A stretch of 64,000 nucleotides of DNA, taken from positions 10,613,601 through 10,677,600 of the forward strand of contig CM073322.1 of the NCBI GenBank assembly GCA_037043015.1, given 5' to 3'. The notes beneath the pieces are model-generated. The model ran no database searches. It saw only the letters and a list, made by a program, of their open reading frames with translations, and was not told the origin of the DNA. Positions 1 to 11,319 of this stretch are shown here, one piece after another (the stretch's first letter is position 1; every line of letters begins with the position of its first letter). Made by a program: the position numbers and the translations under genes. The stretch is from Bryum argenteum (taxonomy: Eukaryota > Streptophyta > Bryopsida > Bryales > Bryaceae).

Positions 1-2400
1 TAACCGTGCTGCAACTTGGGCAACAGGATTGGATCGTGGCAAGCGAGTATGTACAGTACAGTACATTGTACTGTTACATACATGAAAATATGCCGCTTCA
101 GGTACTCACGTTTTGTATAGTTTATTGCAGCATGCTCTCATCAGGACATCATCATGTTGAATTTGTGAGAGTGGCGGATAGCTTGGAAGTCCCTCTGCAA
201 TCGCTCTCCCCTCCAGGCTGTTCCTTCTCTAGTTTAAGCATAAGCTTTGAGTGCTTCGATGGTTGCAGACAGACTTCTCACGCCGGCTTGCAACAGCGTT
301 GACAGCTTGAGCTAATTATAGTGCTACCACTGGGGTGACAAGAATTTTGCATAAATTCACGTGAAGAATAACATGTGCGTCACATTCCAAAATGCTTCAC
401 GTTTCATTATTTGTTCAGTTTTTATTAGTGATAATTGGTAGTAAATGGTATAGCTTCTTGCTTGGAAAGGGACTTACCAACTAATGTTGGGATGGTTACT
501 TGTTTATATCTAATTCATTGAGGATGGGGACCAAATAAATACAGACATCTTTGCTTTGATAGTAACGCGGAGGAAGTTGTGGATGTGTGCATGTCAAAGT
601 TCAATTTTTTTCACATATGAGTTATCCCAGAAGTTAAGAAATACCTTCATTCCTAAATGACCATGGAGGGACGAATGGGACTAAATGACCATCATCTCCA
701 TGACCCAACCTTCAATTTCTACCAAGGTAGAGATACGGAGAAATCCAACCAAGCCTTCAAAGTCGAGGATTAGCCAATAGTCACATGTGGGATGAAATGT
801 TATAACCTCCTCTTGTTCAAGATTTGTGTAATTAAATGTGTTCATACTAACTTGTTGAAATGATTGGTGATCATAGAATATCTAATCATTTGCAATACAG
901 AAGGGATCAAGTTACGTACTTACATTTCTTAGTATATTCAAAAACATCAATAAAATCCTCAAAAAAACACCAACAAATTTGTCTCATGTGTCTTCACTAA
1001 TCACAACTAGAAATTTGTGTATAACCATCTTCAAATCATACTCATGTAAAAAAAATCATTAAAATTTTTATTTTGATTTCTAAATGGTAAGACATGCGCA
1101 ATGTTTGAAATCTCAAAACCAAAAGCTGTTGTCACTAAAATGCATGTCATTAATTCACACTATATTGTATGAGTTTGCAATTTCTGCTCCATAAACCAGA
1201 CTTTTTTTGGGACCCAACCCAAGTGATTTCGTCAAAAACAGACTTTGGAGGAAGAAGTTATGGCTCTTCAAAGTTTCTGCCCTTCATCCAAAATATATTA
1301 AAACGACCATGTAGGGACATTTAGGGATTAAGATCCAAATTTGATAAGGAAGAGTGGTCCTTCATTTGAGTGAGCACTATTCATTCTCGAGAAAACACAT
1401 ACAAGAAGATGAAGGCTCTAAAATTATAATGCGGGACCCACTAATATATCAAGGACTTACCACCTCCCCTTGGCAAGCTCTTCATATATTACAAGGTCCC
1501 CCGAAACTAATTACTGGTTGAGGAGCATAGAGGTGACCTACTTTTTTTAGACCTTGTCCTCTTCACGGGGGACAGGTCTCACATGAGAATGGACCTACAC
1601 CTCACACTAAATACACTATCTAACGTACGCAAAAAAAAATTATTCTAGAATAATCCCACTTCTATTTCTTACTTACAAGATGTGCACATGGTATATCAGG
1701 TTCTACAATACTATCAATGCCATTTTCATTACAAATAGACACTTCAGTCACGCCAGCCTCTAAAAAGGGTCCAGAGTGTTATTATATATATTATTATTAT
1801 TATTCTACAAATACTATCAGGCGTCACTTGGATCAGTTCACAGAAACACAAAATAATATTAATAATAATATAGGAATACATCAAAACCATTGGACCGAAG
1901 CTACATGCTACTTTTACAATAAAATAAAATAAATTAGTGTAGGTACATTGGAAGCAACAGTAGAAAACGTTCCCCATGCTTTCAACAGTAATAATCACTG
2001 TACCCAAAAGGCCATTTAAATTCCACAATTTAAATAATCTATTTAATTATTCTCTAAACGTGGGTAAAAATTATTGGCTCATTTGCCATTGAGGCATTGA
2101 CCACAAACTATTTGGGTTCATGAATATAATATAATAGACATGTCTGTATAGGTGGGCTGTAGTTTGATAATAATATTTTATTGTTTATTTTTTGTGTTTT
2201 GTTTTTGTGTTTTTATGTTTTTTGACCACTTTTTTGGATGGGTGGGTGGCAAGGAAGGCTGCACCTAAAAATGGAGTTGACCTTGAGTCTTTAAAGGCTA
2301 TGATGGACTGATTGATGATGATGACTTCCATATGCCTATTGGTACACCTTTACCAAGTCCGCACTATTTTATTATCTCTACCCTTTGGTATGGTCTAAAA
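1..2400. other. AT-rich intergenic DNA, no gene recognised
   Basis: No supported gene is seen. An open frame at 6-302 (plus) has no recognisable domain and no exon partners. The stretch contains short A and T runs and one dispersed repeat copy at about 1137-1345, listed separately. The first 300 bases could be the end of a gene lying outside the window, but nothing in the sequence confirms it. Confidence 0.5.
1137..1345 (+). repeat. Diverged dispersed repeat, copy 1
   Basis: This stretch aligns by eye with about 51565-51800 in the same orientation. Shared landmarks in order are TGTATGAGTTTGCA, an AACCCAA block, an ACAGA-GTTTGGA block, a TAGCTCT/TGGCTCT-CAAAGTT block and CTTCATCCAAAAT. The copies are clearly diverged with indels. 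No coding capacity is visible, so the repeat family is unknown. Confidence 0.5.
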
Positions 2401-2401
2401 G

Positions 2402-2515
2402 CATATATAGTCTTACAAGTCCTTACCTCCGGACACGGGAATCAAAAAGGTTAGAATGATATTTATAAAATGTATAAAAACTTCAGACCTCGGTTTATAA
2501 AAAACTTTGAAGTTG
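2402..2515 (+). repeat. Solo arm of the fold-back element at 2838-3096
   Basis: The stretch matches one arm of the nearby fold-back element. It has the same order of blocks: AGTCCT, CTCCGGACACG, TCAAAAAGGT, TTTAT-AAA-TGTA and CAGACCT-GGT-TATAAAAA. Only one arm is present here, which suggests a partial or deleted copy. Confidence 0.5.
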
Positions 2516-2570
2516 GAGGCTTTTGGTGATGTTGAAATTATGAGATTTGCAATCAATAGGCAAGTTCTGT

Positions 2571-4410
2571 GCTTCTCACTTCTCCATGTTGTTTAAGATT
2601 TATAGCATGTCCTCCATTCCTCTTTTTTCGGTTCCCCGTGTTTTTGAAGATTTGTAGCATCTTCTCTGATTTATAGCATCTCCTCTGATTTAAGATTTAT
2701 TAAACTCTTAATGACAATTAAATACCACTTTTGAAAACTCTTCAAAATCTTTAGAGCTCTTCATACCATGTATGCATGACCAAATGATGATGACCATGAC
2801 CATGCATCGCCAAGGACAAAGTTCTAATTGTGTTCTTTTATATACAAGTCCTAACCCGTGTCCTCCGGACACGTACATTAAAAAGGTAAGATCGAAATTT
2901 ATGAAAACATGTAAAAAATTCAGACCTAGGTATAAAAAATAATTATACCCTATTGAGAATCCTCCAACTACGTATTTCTTTTTATACCTAAGTTTAAATT
3001 TTTAGTTTTTTACGTGTTTAAAAAAAATAAATTGATCGGCCCTTTTTGATGTCCTAGTCCGAAGGATATAGGTTAGGACTTCTATATACCGATGTCCTTT
3101 GGACAAAATAAAAATAAAAATAGTATTCAGTTAATTAGTGAGTAAGTTCCCCTCGTCCCATGGGTAAGCACTTTATTAGGTGCTCTTCAAAAACTACACC
3201 CTATCCTCGGTTCCCTCGTAAATGGTCTTCCTACTTTTTAAGATTTATAGCATGTCCTGCATTCCCTTTTTCTGAGTTACCCATACTTTGGCCCGTTCCC
3301 TAGTCTCATCATTTCTTTTGTGTTTCAACAACTTTCCTTTTTGGTTTCCGTCATTTGTTCCTAGTTTCCATCATTTGTATGTAGTTCCCATCATTCGTTC
3401 TTGGTTCTCATTATTTGTTAGTAGTTCTCATCCTCCTTTCGTAATTCTTATCCTTTAATCTCGATTCCTGGTTCCCCTCTGATGTTCCCTTGATCTCCCC
3501 TCAAGTGACTCTTTCTTTGCTCCCATTTTTATGTTCCATATTCCTTGTCTCTTTAACTCCTTGTATTTTTATTATTGGGATCTAATAAACTCTTAATAAC
3601 AACCACATACCATTTAGAGAACTCTTCAAAATCTTTAGAACAGTTACTCTTTATGTCGTGTATACATGACCAACTGATAATGGCCATGACCATGCATGTC
3701 TTTGATTAATTTCTCCCCCTCATCCCGATGGATGAGCTTTTTATTTGTTGCTCCTCAAAAAATGACCCCTATTCTTGATTCTCTCGTTGATTGTATCTCC
3801 TTGCTTTATAAGAATTTTAGGATATCCTTCATTCCATGGATCCCTACTTCCCAACTGTCCTCTGTTCTATTCTGGTTCCCCATTCTCTTTTTCTTTACTA
3901 ATCACTCCCAACCTCTAATTTCCCATTCGTGGTTTCCATCCTTTGTTCCCAATTCCGGCTCCCCCATCCGGCCATCCCCCAATTTCCCTTCTTGGTTTCA
4001 TCATTTGTTCCCGATTTCCATAATTTGTTCCCAGTTCCTATCATACATTAACATGTGGTTTCACTATTTGTTTTTGTTCCCATTCTCCGTGCCCAATTCC
4101 TAGTTCTTGTTCCATGTTCCGTTGATCTCCTCTTTACTCCTTACTTTGCTTCATTTTACATGTTCCACATTCCTTGTCCCTTCAACTATTGTTATGTTAA
4201 TGAGATTTAATAAATTCTTAATAACAATCAAGTACCACCTACGGAGATCCTTCAAAATCTTTAAAACTCTTCATACCGTGTATACTCTCATCGGCAAACC
4301 ACCCTACTACCGGGAAGGATCACCAAGGGCAAACAGAGAAAATCGGCTGCATCAGGTCGGGCAACCTGCAAAGGATCGCTAGCAGGTAATCGTGTTCTTT
4401 TATATATAGA
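2571..4410 (+). repeat. Diverged tandem repeat, unit about 570-690 bp
   Basis: Three diverged units can be aligned by eye: about 2571-2837 (partial), 3137-3700 and 3707-4410. Shared landmarks are a CCC-TCGTCCC-TGG-TGAGC block, GATTTATAGCATGTCCT-CATTCC, a long run of TTCC/TTCTCATC-type repeats, ACTCTTAATAACAA, CTCTTCAAAATCTTTA, and a TACCATGTATGCATGACC block. The partial first unit and the third unit both end in GTGTTCTTTTATATA. The fold-back element at 2838-3096 lies exactly at the end of the first unit. No coding capacity was recognised. Confidence 0.55.
2838..3096. mobile_element. Fold-back/MITE-like element with about 120-bp inverted arms
   Basis: The left arm (TATATACAAGTCCTAACC, then CTCCGGAC, ATTAAAAAGGT, TGTAAAAAATT, ACCTAGGTATAAAAA) is repeated in reverse complement at the right end (about 2975-3096). 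The arms are imperfect, and the middle is short and AT-rich. There is no coding capacity. The size, structure and presence of a second half copy at 2402-2515 fit a non-autonomous miniature element. No target duplication could be fixed. Confidence 0.6.
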
Positions 4411-5670
4411 GATGAAGATATTTTTATTTAATTTGTTTTTTAATAATAGGTTCTAAAAGACAAGTTGCTACAGATACTATGGTTCAAATAATAGGTACTA
4501 GTATGTTCTCGCGGTGTTACTATGCCCACTTAAATGATTTGATTATACCTCTCTAATTTTTTTGTTGGATCTAAAATCAGATCATATGAACAGTAATCTT
4601 TGGTGATTTGAGGGTCATAATTACTTGGAAATTCAATATCTTGAGATTCGTCGGCTCGATTTGCGGTTTAGCAAGTTTGGATTATTTATATGACAAATTT
4701 TGTATATAAAAATACATGTTTAAAAGTTTCAAATTTGTAATTTATGAACTGATTTGCAAAGAAATAAATTAATAAATTTTCAAAGTTATTTTTCTTATTT
4801 GATCGATAATTGGCATTGTTTCATTTATCTTAACACCAACAACATAATCTTACGTATATTTCAGTAAAAATAACTAGCATAGAAGAAGAAGAAGAAGAAC
4901 ACCAGAGCCGTAAGGGTTGGCGTGAATAAAGTGTCTGTTCGACCTACCCTTGATGATATGCCCACAGGACCTAACAACAGTGGTATAGGACTACTAACCC
5001 CTCTCAGGGTGAACACTGCATGAAAAAAGACCCAGAACTAGTGAGCTATTATGTTTGTATAAAAGTAAAGGTTTGGTTTTGTTGATCGTCACATTGTTGA
5101 CATACCACGTTGTTTGGAAGAGACATGGATATGTAGTAGCGGTGGTCCAGGTTCGATTCCCGTTTAACTCGTTTGAGCATCGTTTACAATCATCTGGCGC
5201 TATAGAGCTAGTGGGCAATAAGCCAATAACTAGCATATGTATTAGTATGATTTTAAAGTACATTTAGTATCTTTTTTATGATTTAGAAGGGATAGCGATA
5301 TTTGCAACTAACCGCTTGTTTGACAACCATTCCCATCGAAAATTTATAAATATAGTCTATCAAGCACTTGGTTGGTTGCTATTTTGGTTCATTCTGATAT
5401 GAATCATATGGTCGGCCCCAAGGTCCTTAAGATTTCCATGAGCAACTTCAAATTTTGTTGCACCTCTTCATGAATCTCACAAGAAAAAATAACTATGTTC
5501 TTAAATGCGGCTTGAGGAGATTCTCATTTATTTATTTATTTTAAATAAATTTTCTCCTCATAAACCTTTAAATTATTATGAAGAGATGCCATTCACTAAA
5601 TCAAAATATTTCAATGGAACCCGGGGTCATGCTAGCTAATACATGTCAAATGTTTTTAAGAAGAGGTACT
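4411..5670. other. AT-rich intergenic DNA
   Basis: No gene, RNA or complete element is recognised. Overlapping short open frames on both strands at about 4994-5267 have no family match. A 13-base string at 5150-5162 resembles a tRNA B box but has no convincing A box. The stretch ends at the 5-bp target site of the outer retrotransposon. Confidence 0.5.
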
Positions 5671-5675
5671 TGGTG
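5671..5675. repeat. Target-site duplication TGGTG of outer element (left)
   Basis: The five bases TGGTG precede the LTR start at 5676 and are repeated at 28786-28790 directly after the right LTR. A 5-bp duplication is the normal Ty3/gypsy integration footprint. Confidence 0.93.
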
Positions 5676-6970
5676 TGTCGCAACCCTTGCTAGCTCACCT
5701 TAGCTTACACCAACTTTTTCCCAACTCGAGCAAGTGTCACGAGCGCTAACTCTGCACATCCCCCACATGCACAAAGTTAGCTCCCCATACCAACCACCAA
5801 GCTCACCGCTTGATTATCAATCCCTCCTACTCATGCAACCGGGACTCAAGCCCTTCGTAGGTAGCCAATGGTTAGGTGCGGACTTCCACTTATGTCCAAG
5901 GCCCAACTTGGTAGCACTCCCATACCACGCGGCCTAACCGCACTTGGTGGTGTCTCCTCACCACCGCCCATGACCACCATGGTGACCCCAAGGCCACCAA
6001 GTAATCACAACGCCGGCGGTGAGACACCACCCCACATCGGTAGCACTCATGGTCCTCATTTTGCCTATATGAGTCCCCGTGGTGAAGCCCCAACACTAGC
6101 TCCCCCACCGGGACTCACCTTGTCCTTATGAGCCATCGTGGTGAAGCCCCAACACTAGCTCCACCCACCGTGCCTCATTTTACACTTTGAGTCCCCATGG
6201 TGGAGCCCCAACACTAGCTCCACCCATTGGGACTCACCTTGGCTTGGGAGTCCCCATGGTGAGGCCCCAACACTAGCCACACCACTGGGACTCCCACCTT
6301 GGTCACCACCAAGGCACCATGGGAGTGGGGAGGGAGACCAGCCCTCCCCATAGTATACTCTGTGGGATTCGGCAGCCCCCTGGTCCTAGGTGAAGGGCTG
6401 GACCCTCACACCTCTTAGTTTTGGAAGACCACCCAATCTCCCAATGCCTTAGCCGCTGGAAGGCCCCGGGAGACTTCCCGAACCTTCCAGGGCTCGTATC
6501 TACCTCGTCCCGCATCCAAACGCGACGAGCGACCACTCTATCGACATCTACTCGTCAAGTAGATGCCGATAGACACCTTACTTGCCTCATTCCAACAAGT
6601 ATTGAGGGAGTTATGCCCCTCTGAAGATTCGGGAGTCCCGGGCCAGCTTCCCAGTCCAGCACTGTCCCTGGACAGCACTCTCTTTAGTCCCACAATCTTC
6701 CAACTCCCATAACTTTTAGCCCACACCTCCAAATGAGGTGCTCCTTAGCATCCCGGAATCATGGCAACATGAGCTTCCATAATCTCATGTCCATTCCCTC
6801 GTGGCTCCTAGTCTCCGTGGGTGAGAGGCGTCTCCAACGCCCGGGGATCTCTCCCACACTAGGCCCACTTAGGTTCCCTTCACCTTCGCACCCCAAGGCC
6901 CGGGCGTCACTCCGGTGTCCCCCTTGGGCCCTTGGTGTTGCGGGCATTCCTCAAGGAGAGGTGCGCGACA
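5676..6970 (-). repeat. Outer element, 3' LTR (minus sense)
   Basis: This is an LTR of about 1.3 kb, closely matching 27494-28785. It has TG/CA ends with the inverted ends TGTCGC and GCGACA. The two copies differ mostly by small indels in the first about 450 bp and by only a few substitutions afterwards. A 15-bp-arm hairpin lies at 6538-6572. Open frames within it are not genes; they recur because the LTR is duplicated. Confidence 0.93.
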
Positions 6971-7007
6971 CTCACCCCCACCTAATGGAGTCGATGCCCT
7001 CATCGAC
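6971..7007 (-). other. Polypurine tract and adjacent hairpin of outer element
   Basis: Read in minus sense, a G-rich purine tract (plus strand CTCACCCCCACC, 6971-6982) abuts the 3' LTR, as expected for plus-strand priming. Next to it is a perfect 7-bp hairpin, GTCGATG-CCCT-CATCGAC, at 6990-7007. The middle element has the same arrangement at 10449-10485. Confidence 0.75.
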
Positions 7008-7750
7008 TATACTTGTAGTCGGTCACACCAACTCTTGGGTTGCCATCCCCATTGGTGCAGCATTGTGTTTCTCCAGGGCGCGACCCCCACAATGCACTCT
7101 CAAACTTTGGCAAAGTCTCAAAGGTGTCGTCACTAGGTGGTCCGTTTAGAACCCTGGACTTCTTCCAAGGCAACTAAATTACTCTAGACCCACCTACTTT
7201 GAGACCCTCTTGGATTGCCCTTACCTTGGCTCTCCAAGTTAGGCTCCACTAGCCTAACACTTCTTCCTTGACTACTAGGTGGACCTCAATGCTTCCACCA
7301 AGTTGTCTTGGTTGCAAACCCAAGATGGCTTTTACACCACGACTCGATCGCACGGGGGTAATGCCAAGTTCCGCCAACTCGGATCCCACTATCTCTTTCG
7401 AGGCATGGGTTCATGACTCCCATGCACTAGCTTGCACTAGTTTGTGGGAGTGGCGCTTTTATGAGCACGCGCCATTACCTTGTCCCCGCCGACAAGCCCA
7501 AGGCCAAGGGACTTCATGGTTTTATCCACTCTTTCTCCTAGCCTTGGTCCCCATTACTCGGCCTTCCCAACTCGGTTTCACATCTCTATTCCCCCTCTTC
7601 CACCAACTTAGCACAAGTACAAGACTAGGACTCCATCTCATACTCTTCTCTTTGCACACACCAAAGCCAAACTTTATTGCCAAATCCAAAGAACAAGTAC
7701 AAGTGTTGTGGATCTTCGCCCAAGCTACAATCATCCTCCCCACTACGGAG
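7008..7750 (-). other. 3' untranslated region of outer element
   Basis: About 740 bp lies between the pol stop and the polypurine tract. Frames seen here (for example 7268-7828 plus) have no domain. Several blocks, such as TTTTATGAGC followed by GCCA and a CCCGCC string, recur in the same order in the 3' region of the middle element (10486-11306). The two families therefore share this non-coding segment. Confidence 0.6.
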
Positions 7751-7768
7751 ATTGATGTCCTCATCAAT
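7751..7768 (-). other. Stop-codon hairpin at end of outer pol
   Basis: A perfect 7-bp stem with 4-base loop, ATTGATG-TCCT-CATCAAT, covers the pol stop codons, read in minus sense as CAT-TGA-TGA. The identical hairpin sits on the pol stop of the middle element (11307-11324). A C-rich plus-strand run next to it resembles the polypurine tract. Confidence 0.7.
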
Positions 7769-9127
7769 GCCTACGTTGCTTCTTGTTGGAGCTCCTATTC
7801 TTCTCAAAGTTCTCCACCACCTCCTTAGCATTCACCATGTCCTTTGCCGCCACCCACGTTGCTTCTTTCTCGTGGTATCCTCGCCACTTCACAAGGTATT
7901 CCTTGCTCTTGTTTTTGAGGTTCCTACTCTTGAGGATGGCCTCTACCTCATATTCCAAATGTTGTCCAACCAACTCTGGTGGTGGCCGAATCACTTGCTT
8001 GCGATCCGGCCACAAGGTATCCTCCTTGAATGGCTTTAACAATGAAACATGGAATGTTGGATGCACTTTGATCTCGGGTGGTAGCTCCAACTTATACACA
8101 TCTTTGAACACCCGTTCCACAATGGGAAACGGACCCGCAAACTTGGACATGAACTTTGGAGTGAGGCCTTCGGGCATGGTGAAGTTCTTCACATTCAACA
8201 ACACCTTTTGTACCACCTCATACTCCACTTCACGTCTTCCGGCATTGATTTGCTTCTCATAGCGCCTTCTTGCCTTCTCCAACAACAACTTGGTTTTTTC
8301 CAACATATGTTCCCGCTTCTTGGCCAAGTCTTCACCATCTTGATTGAATTCTGGTGTTGAATGTGCCCCCTCGAGAGCTAAGTCAGCAGGTTGGAGTGGC
8401 TCCACTCCATAGGCCACTTTGAAAGGTGACTCCTTAGTCGCCGAGTGTGTGGCCGCATTGTAACTGAACTCCGCCAACCCCACATAGTCTACCCAATCAC
8501 GTTGGTCCGCACTCACAAAGTTCCTCAAGTATTGGTTCAAGACCCCATTCACCCTTTCTTCGGTTTGCCCATCCGTTTGAGGATGAAAGCGATGCTAAAT
8601 GTCAACTTGGTTCCCACCTTCCTAAAGAAGTGTCTCCAAAATGCACTTGTGAACTTTGGGTCTCGATCGACACAATCACTCTTGGGAACCCGTGATGCTT
8701 CCACCATGCATCGAGAAAGATCTTGGCGGTCTCAAGCGCGATTCTGCGATTCCTCTAGTTGGCACCATGTGAGCCAACTTGCTAAACCGATCCACCATCA
8801 CTAAGATGGCATCATACCCTTGCGACTCGGGAAGGCTTGTGATGAAGTCCATAGACACACTATGCCAAGGACCCGGCGGAATTGGCAATGGTTGCAACAA
8901 GCCCGCTTGCTTTTGATATGAAGCCCGGTTAAGTTGGCACTTCACACAAGTCTTCACAAAGTGGGTTATGTCATCTTTCATCCCCGGCCAATAGTACCTC
9001 CTTGACACCGTTGCAATGGTAGCCTTTTCTCCCCTATGGCCGGCTATGGGACTATCATGTTCCTCCTTCAAAACCAACAATCTAAGCTTGCCTTGAGGAA
9101 CATACACCCTACTTTGCTTATACTTGA
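7764..9127 (-). pseudogene. Outer element integrase and chromodomain (3' part of pol, broken)
   Basis: Frames 8676-9131 and 7764-8552 (minus) together cover integrase. The N-terminal zinc domain shows HDSPIAGHRG, RRYYWPGM and CVKCQ. The core begins with VSMDFITSLPES and DRFSKLAHMVP, and the second core part contains LAEFSYNAATHSATKESPF. A GPFPIVERV/HPTFHVSLLKPF region follows. The last about 65 residues are a chromodomain (LEYEVEAILKSRN, EYLVKWRGYHEKEATW). A frameshifted gap lies at about 8553-8675. The protein ends at a TGATGA double stop inside a small hairpin (7751-7768). The upstream pol part continues at 24184 on the far side of the middle element. Confidence 0.9.
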
Positions 9128-9132
9128 GCAAT
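9128..9132. repeat. Target-site duplication GCAAT of middle element (left)
   Basis: GCAAT directly before the LTR at 9133 is repeated at 24184-24188 directly after the right LTR. It lies inside outer pol between RNase H and integrase. Confidence 0.93.
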
Positions 9133-10448
9133 TGTCGCGGCCCTAATTACTCCCACTCTTTTTCTTCAAGTAAGCCTTACTTGGTAGCGGAATCACGGCT
9201 TACTTTGTTGGTAGCAACCGGCCACAACTTAGCTAACACTGCACATGCCAAGCACACACAATGTTAGCACCATTTCTAGTCAAGGTGTCCAACCCACTCG
9301 ACTCCCCACCATTACCCGAACCCGTAAACCGAACTCCCACAAAACACATGGGCATGCCACTTGGTGGCACGGGACGGCCTTCCACATGTGTCCAAGCTCC
9401 CAAGGGTGGCACTACTCACCCCGGAGCTAACCGCCCTTGCATATTGTCCAACTCCCCACTAGTCCCCTTCCATTCATGTCTCACACTCTCCATTCGGGAC
9501 ATTACCGAACCCCGCACTACTTTTCACGGGGACTAGTTTGGAGCGGGACACTTTTCCAACCCAATGTTTCGGGATGCACACCACAAGCATCCCATAGCGC
9601 CAAGGTGCGGGAGTGAGGCTCCATCCCAAGCCTCACCCCCTGTAGAGCCACCCCTCTCTCCTCGGCACCATGTGGAAGTGAGGAGGGAGACCACCCCTCC
9701 TCGTAGTACTCTCTGGAGTCTTCGGTAGGCCCCCCCCCTCTTGTGTTGAGGGGCCTTCCGTGACACACTTTTGTTTTGGAAGACCACCCGTTTTTGCCTT
9801 AGCCTCAAAAACGGGCCGTATCTTCTTCTCGGGCTAACTTGTAGCTTAGTTATCCAAATGGGACGTGCGAGCCCATTTTCGACATCTACTCTTTGAGTAG
9901 ATGTCGATAGACTCCTCACTTGTCCCAATTGGAGCTTCTATGTGGGAGCTATGCTCCTCTGAACATTCGGGAGTCCCGGGAGGCAGCAGTCCCGGAGTCC
10001 CGAAGTCCCGATGCTTTGGAGAGCCATATCTCCCAAAGCATTGCTTTGCTCCTCACGAACCTTAGCATTTTGGAAAGCTCTTGTCTAGAGCTTTCCAAAG
10101 ACATGCAACATGCCGCCATCCAAGAAGGACGACATTTTGAGTCCCGAAAGGCAACACTCCCGAGTCCCGGAGTGTCCCGGAACGCGCTCCAACTTTGGAG
10201 AGCCATATCTCATGACTCACAACTCCAAATCGCGCGTTCTTTGGACCTATGGGTGCGTGCTTAAACAAGGTTTCCAACCATGTAAAGCACACCACCAAGT
10301 TCGTCCCGAGCACGACGCCATTGCGTGCTGTTTGCTCGGAACTCCCCTTAGTCACTTCACCTTGTCTCTTGCCAAGCCTGGGACGTCACTCCCGGGGTCC
10401 TCTTGGCTCACCACGGTGTTCGGGCATCCTTTTGAAAGGGATGTCACA
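9133..10448 (-). repeat. Middle element, 3' LTR (minus sense)
   Basis: This LTR of about 1.3 kb matches 22880-24183. It starts TGTCGCG and ends ATGTCACA (ATGTGACA in the other copy). Copies differ by many small indels up to about 9735 and are almost identical from there to the end. A hairpin with 12-bp perfect arms and a TTT loop is at 9880-9906. Confidence 0.93.
9880..9906. repeat. Conserved LTR hairpin
   Basis: Arms CGACATCTACTC and GAGTAGATGTCG pair perfectly around a TTT loop. The second LTR copy has it at 23615-23641. The outer family has a related 15-bp-arm version (one mismatch) at 6538-6572 and 28353-28387. Retention in two diverged LTR families suggests function, such as RNA structure, but the function is unknown. 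Confidence 0.7.
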
Positions 10449-10485
10449 CTCACCCCCACCAAACAGCGTCGATGCCCTCATCGAC
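10449..10485 (-). other. Polypurine tract and hairpin of middle element
   Basis: The plus-strand CTCACCCCCACC (10449-10460) abuts the LTR and is purine-rich in minus sense. The hairpin GTCGATG-CCCT-CATCGAC follows at 10468-10485, as in the outer element. Confidence 0.75.
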
Positions 10486-11306
10486 AATCTCTCTTGTCGG
10501 CGGTATTTTCAAGTTCTTGAGGTAGCCTCCTCCTTGGCACTTGCATTGCGTTCCCTTCAGTAGCTAGCCCCGCAATGCTCTAAGCATCCTTCCACTTAGA
10601 AATTGGCTAAGTCCTCAAAGGTGGCATTAGATAGGTCTAAGGTCCTTGGCACCCTAGAGTTTGCCTTCAAAGGACCTACAAAATCTAGACCTATCTACTT
10701 TGAGACTTACTTGGAATGCCCCCAATGGCCCCAAGTTAGGCTCAACTAGCCTATCATACTCACATGACTTAGGAATAAATTCAAGGCTAACCAATACTTT
10801 CTTGGTCGCAACACCAAGCCCTCTTTTAAGCACTTAGGCTCTCAAGTGGTGAACTTTGCTCGCCTAGGGATAATGCTAAGTCCCGCCCGACCTAGCCTTT
10901 GCTTCACCCTACCGGTAGACATGGATGGCCAACCCATGCGTTGACAATGGTCAACCCGCAAAGGGCACTTTTATGAGCCCGTGCCACTATCTTGCTCCCG
11001 CCCGAAGCAAGTCCTAAGCTTGAGAGTCATGGGGATTCACCCACTCACAACTCCTGCCAAGGTCCCCTGTTTTTGCAAAGATTCCAAGTATTGGCTTCGC
11101 GTATCCTTCAACCTCTTCTAACCAACCTAGCAATCCAACATGAGACTAGGACATATCTCACATTCAACATGCAATCACGGAAACTTGCCATTCAATTTGC
11201 AACTTTATTGTCAACCAAGTATTACAACATGTGCAATTTGCACCAAATACTAGACAAAACTTAGGCCAAGTCTACACAAGTGTGGTGATTCACCCCCACT
11301 TCAAAG
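10486..11306 (-). other. 3' untranslated region of middle element
   Basis: About 820 bp lies between the pol stop and the polypurine tract with no coding domain. It contains blocks shared with the outer element's 3' region (TTTTATGAGCCCGTGCCA versus TTTTATGAGCACGCGCCA). Nothing else is recognised. Confidence 0.6.
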
Positions 11307-11319
11307 ATTGATGTCCTCA

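Noticed and set aside
6..302. 98-codon plus-strand frame at the window start
   Set aside because: No recognisable domain, no splice partner and no coding-like composition. It could be the tail of an outside gene but is not supportable.
5150..5162. GGTTCGATTCCCG, a tRNA B-box-like string
   Set aside because: No convincing A box at the right distance and no cloverleaf could be folded. It might be a tRNA-derived SINE relic, but evidence is too thin.
7268..7828. 186-codon plus-strand frame
   Set aside because: It lies in the 3' region and over the antisense of outer element pol; no domain is seen.
9949..10520. Overlapping frames in the middle LTR, repeated at 23684-24204
   Set aside because: They are exact consequences of the duplicated LTR sequence on both strands, with no known domain.
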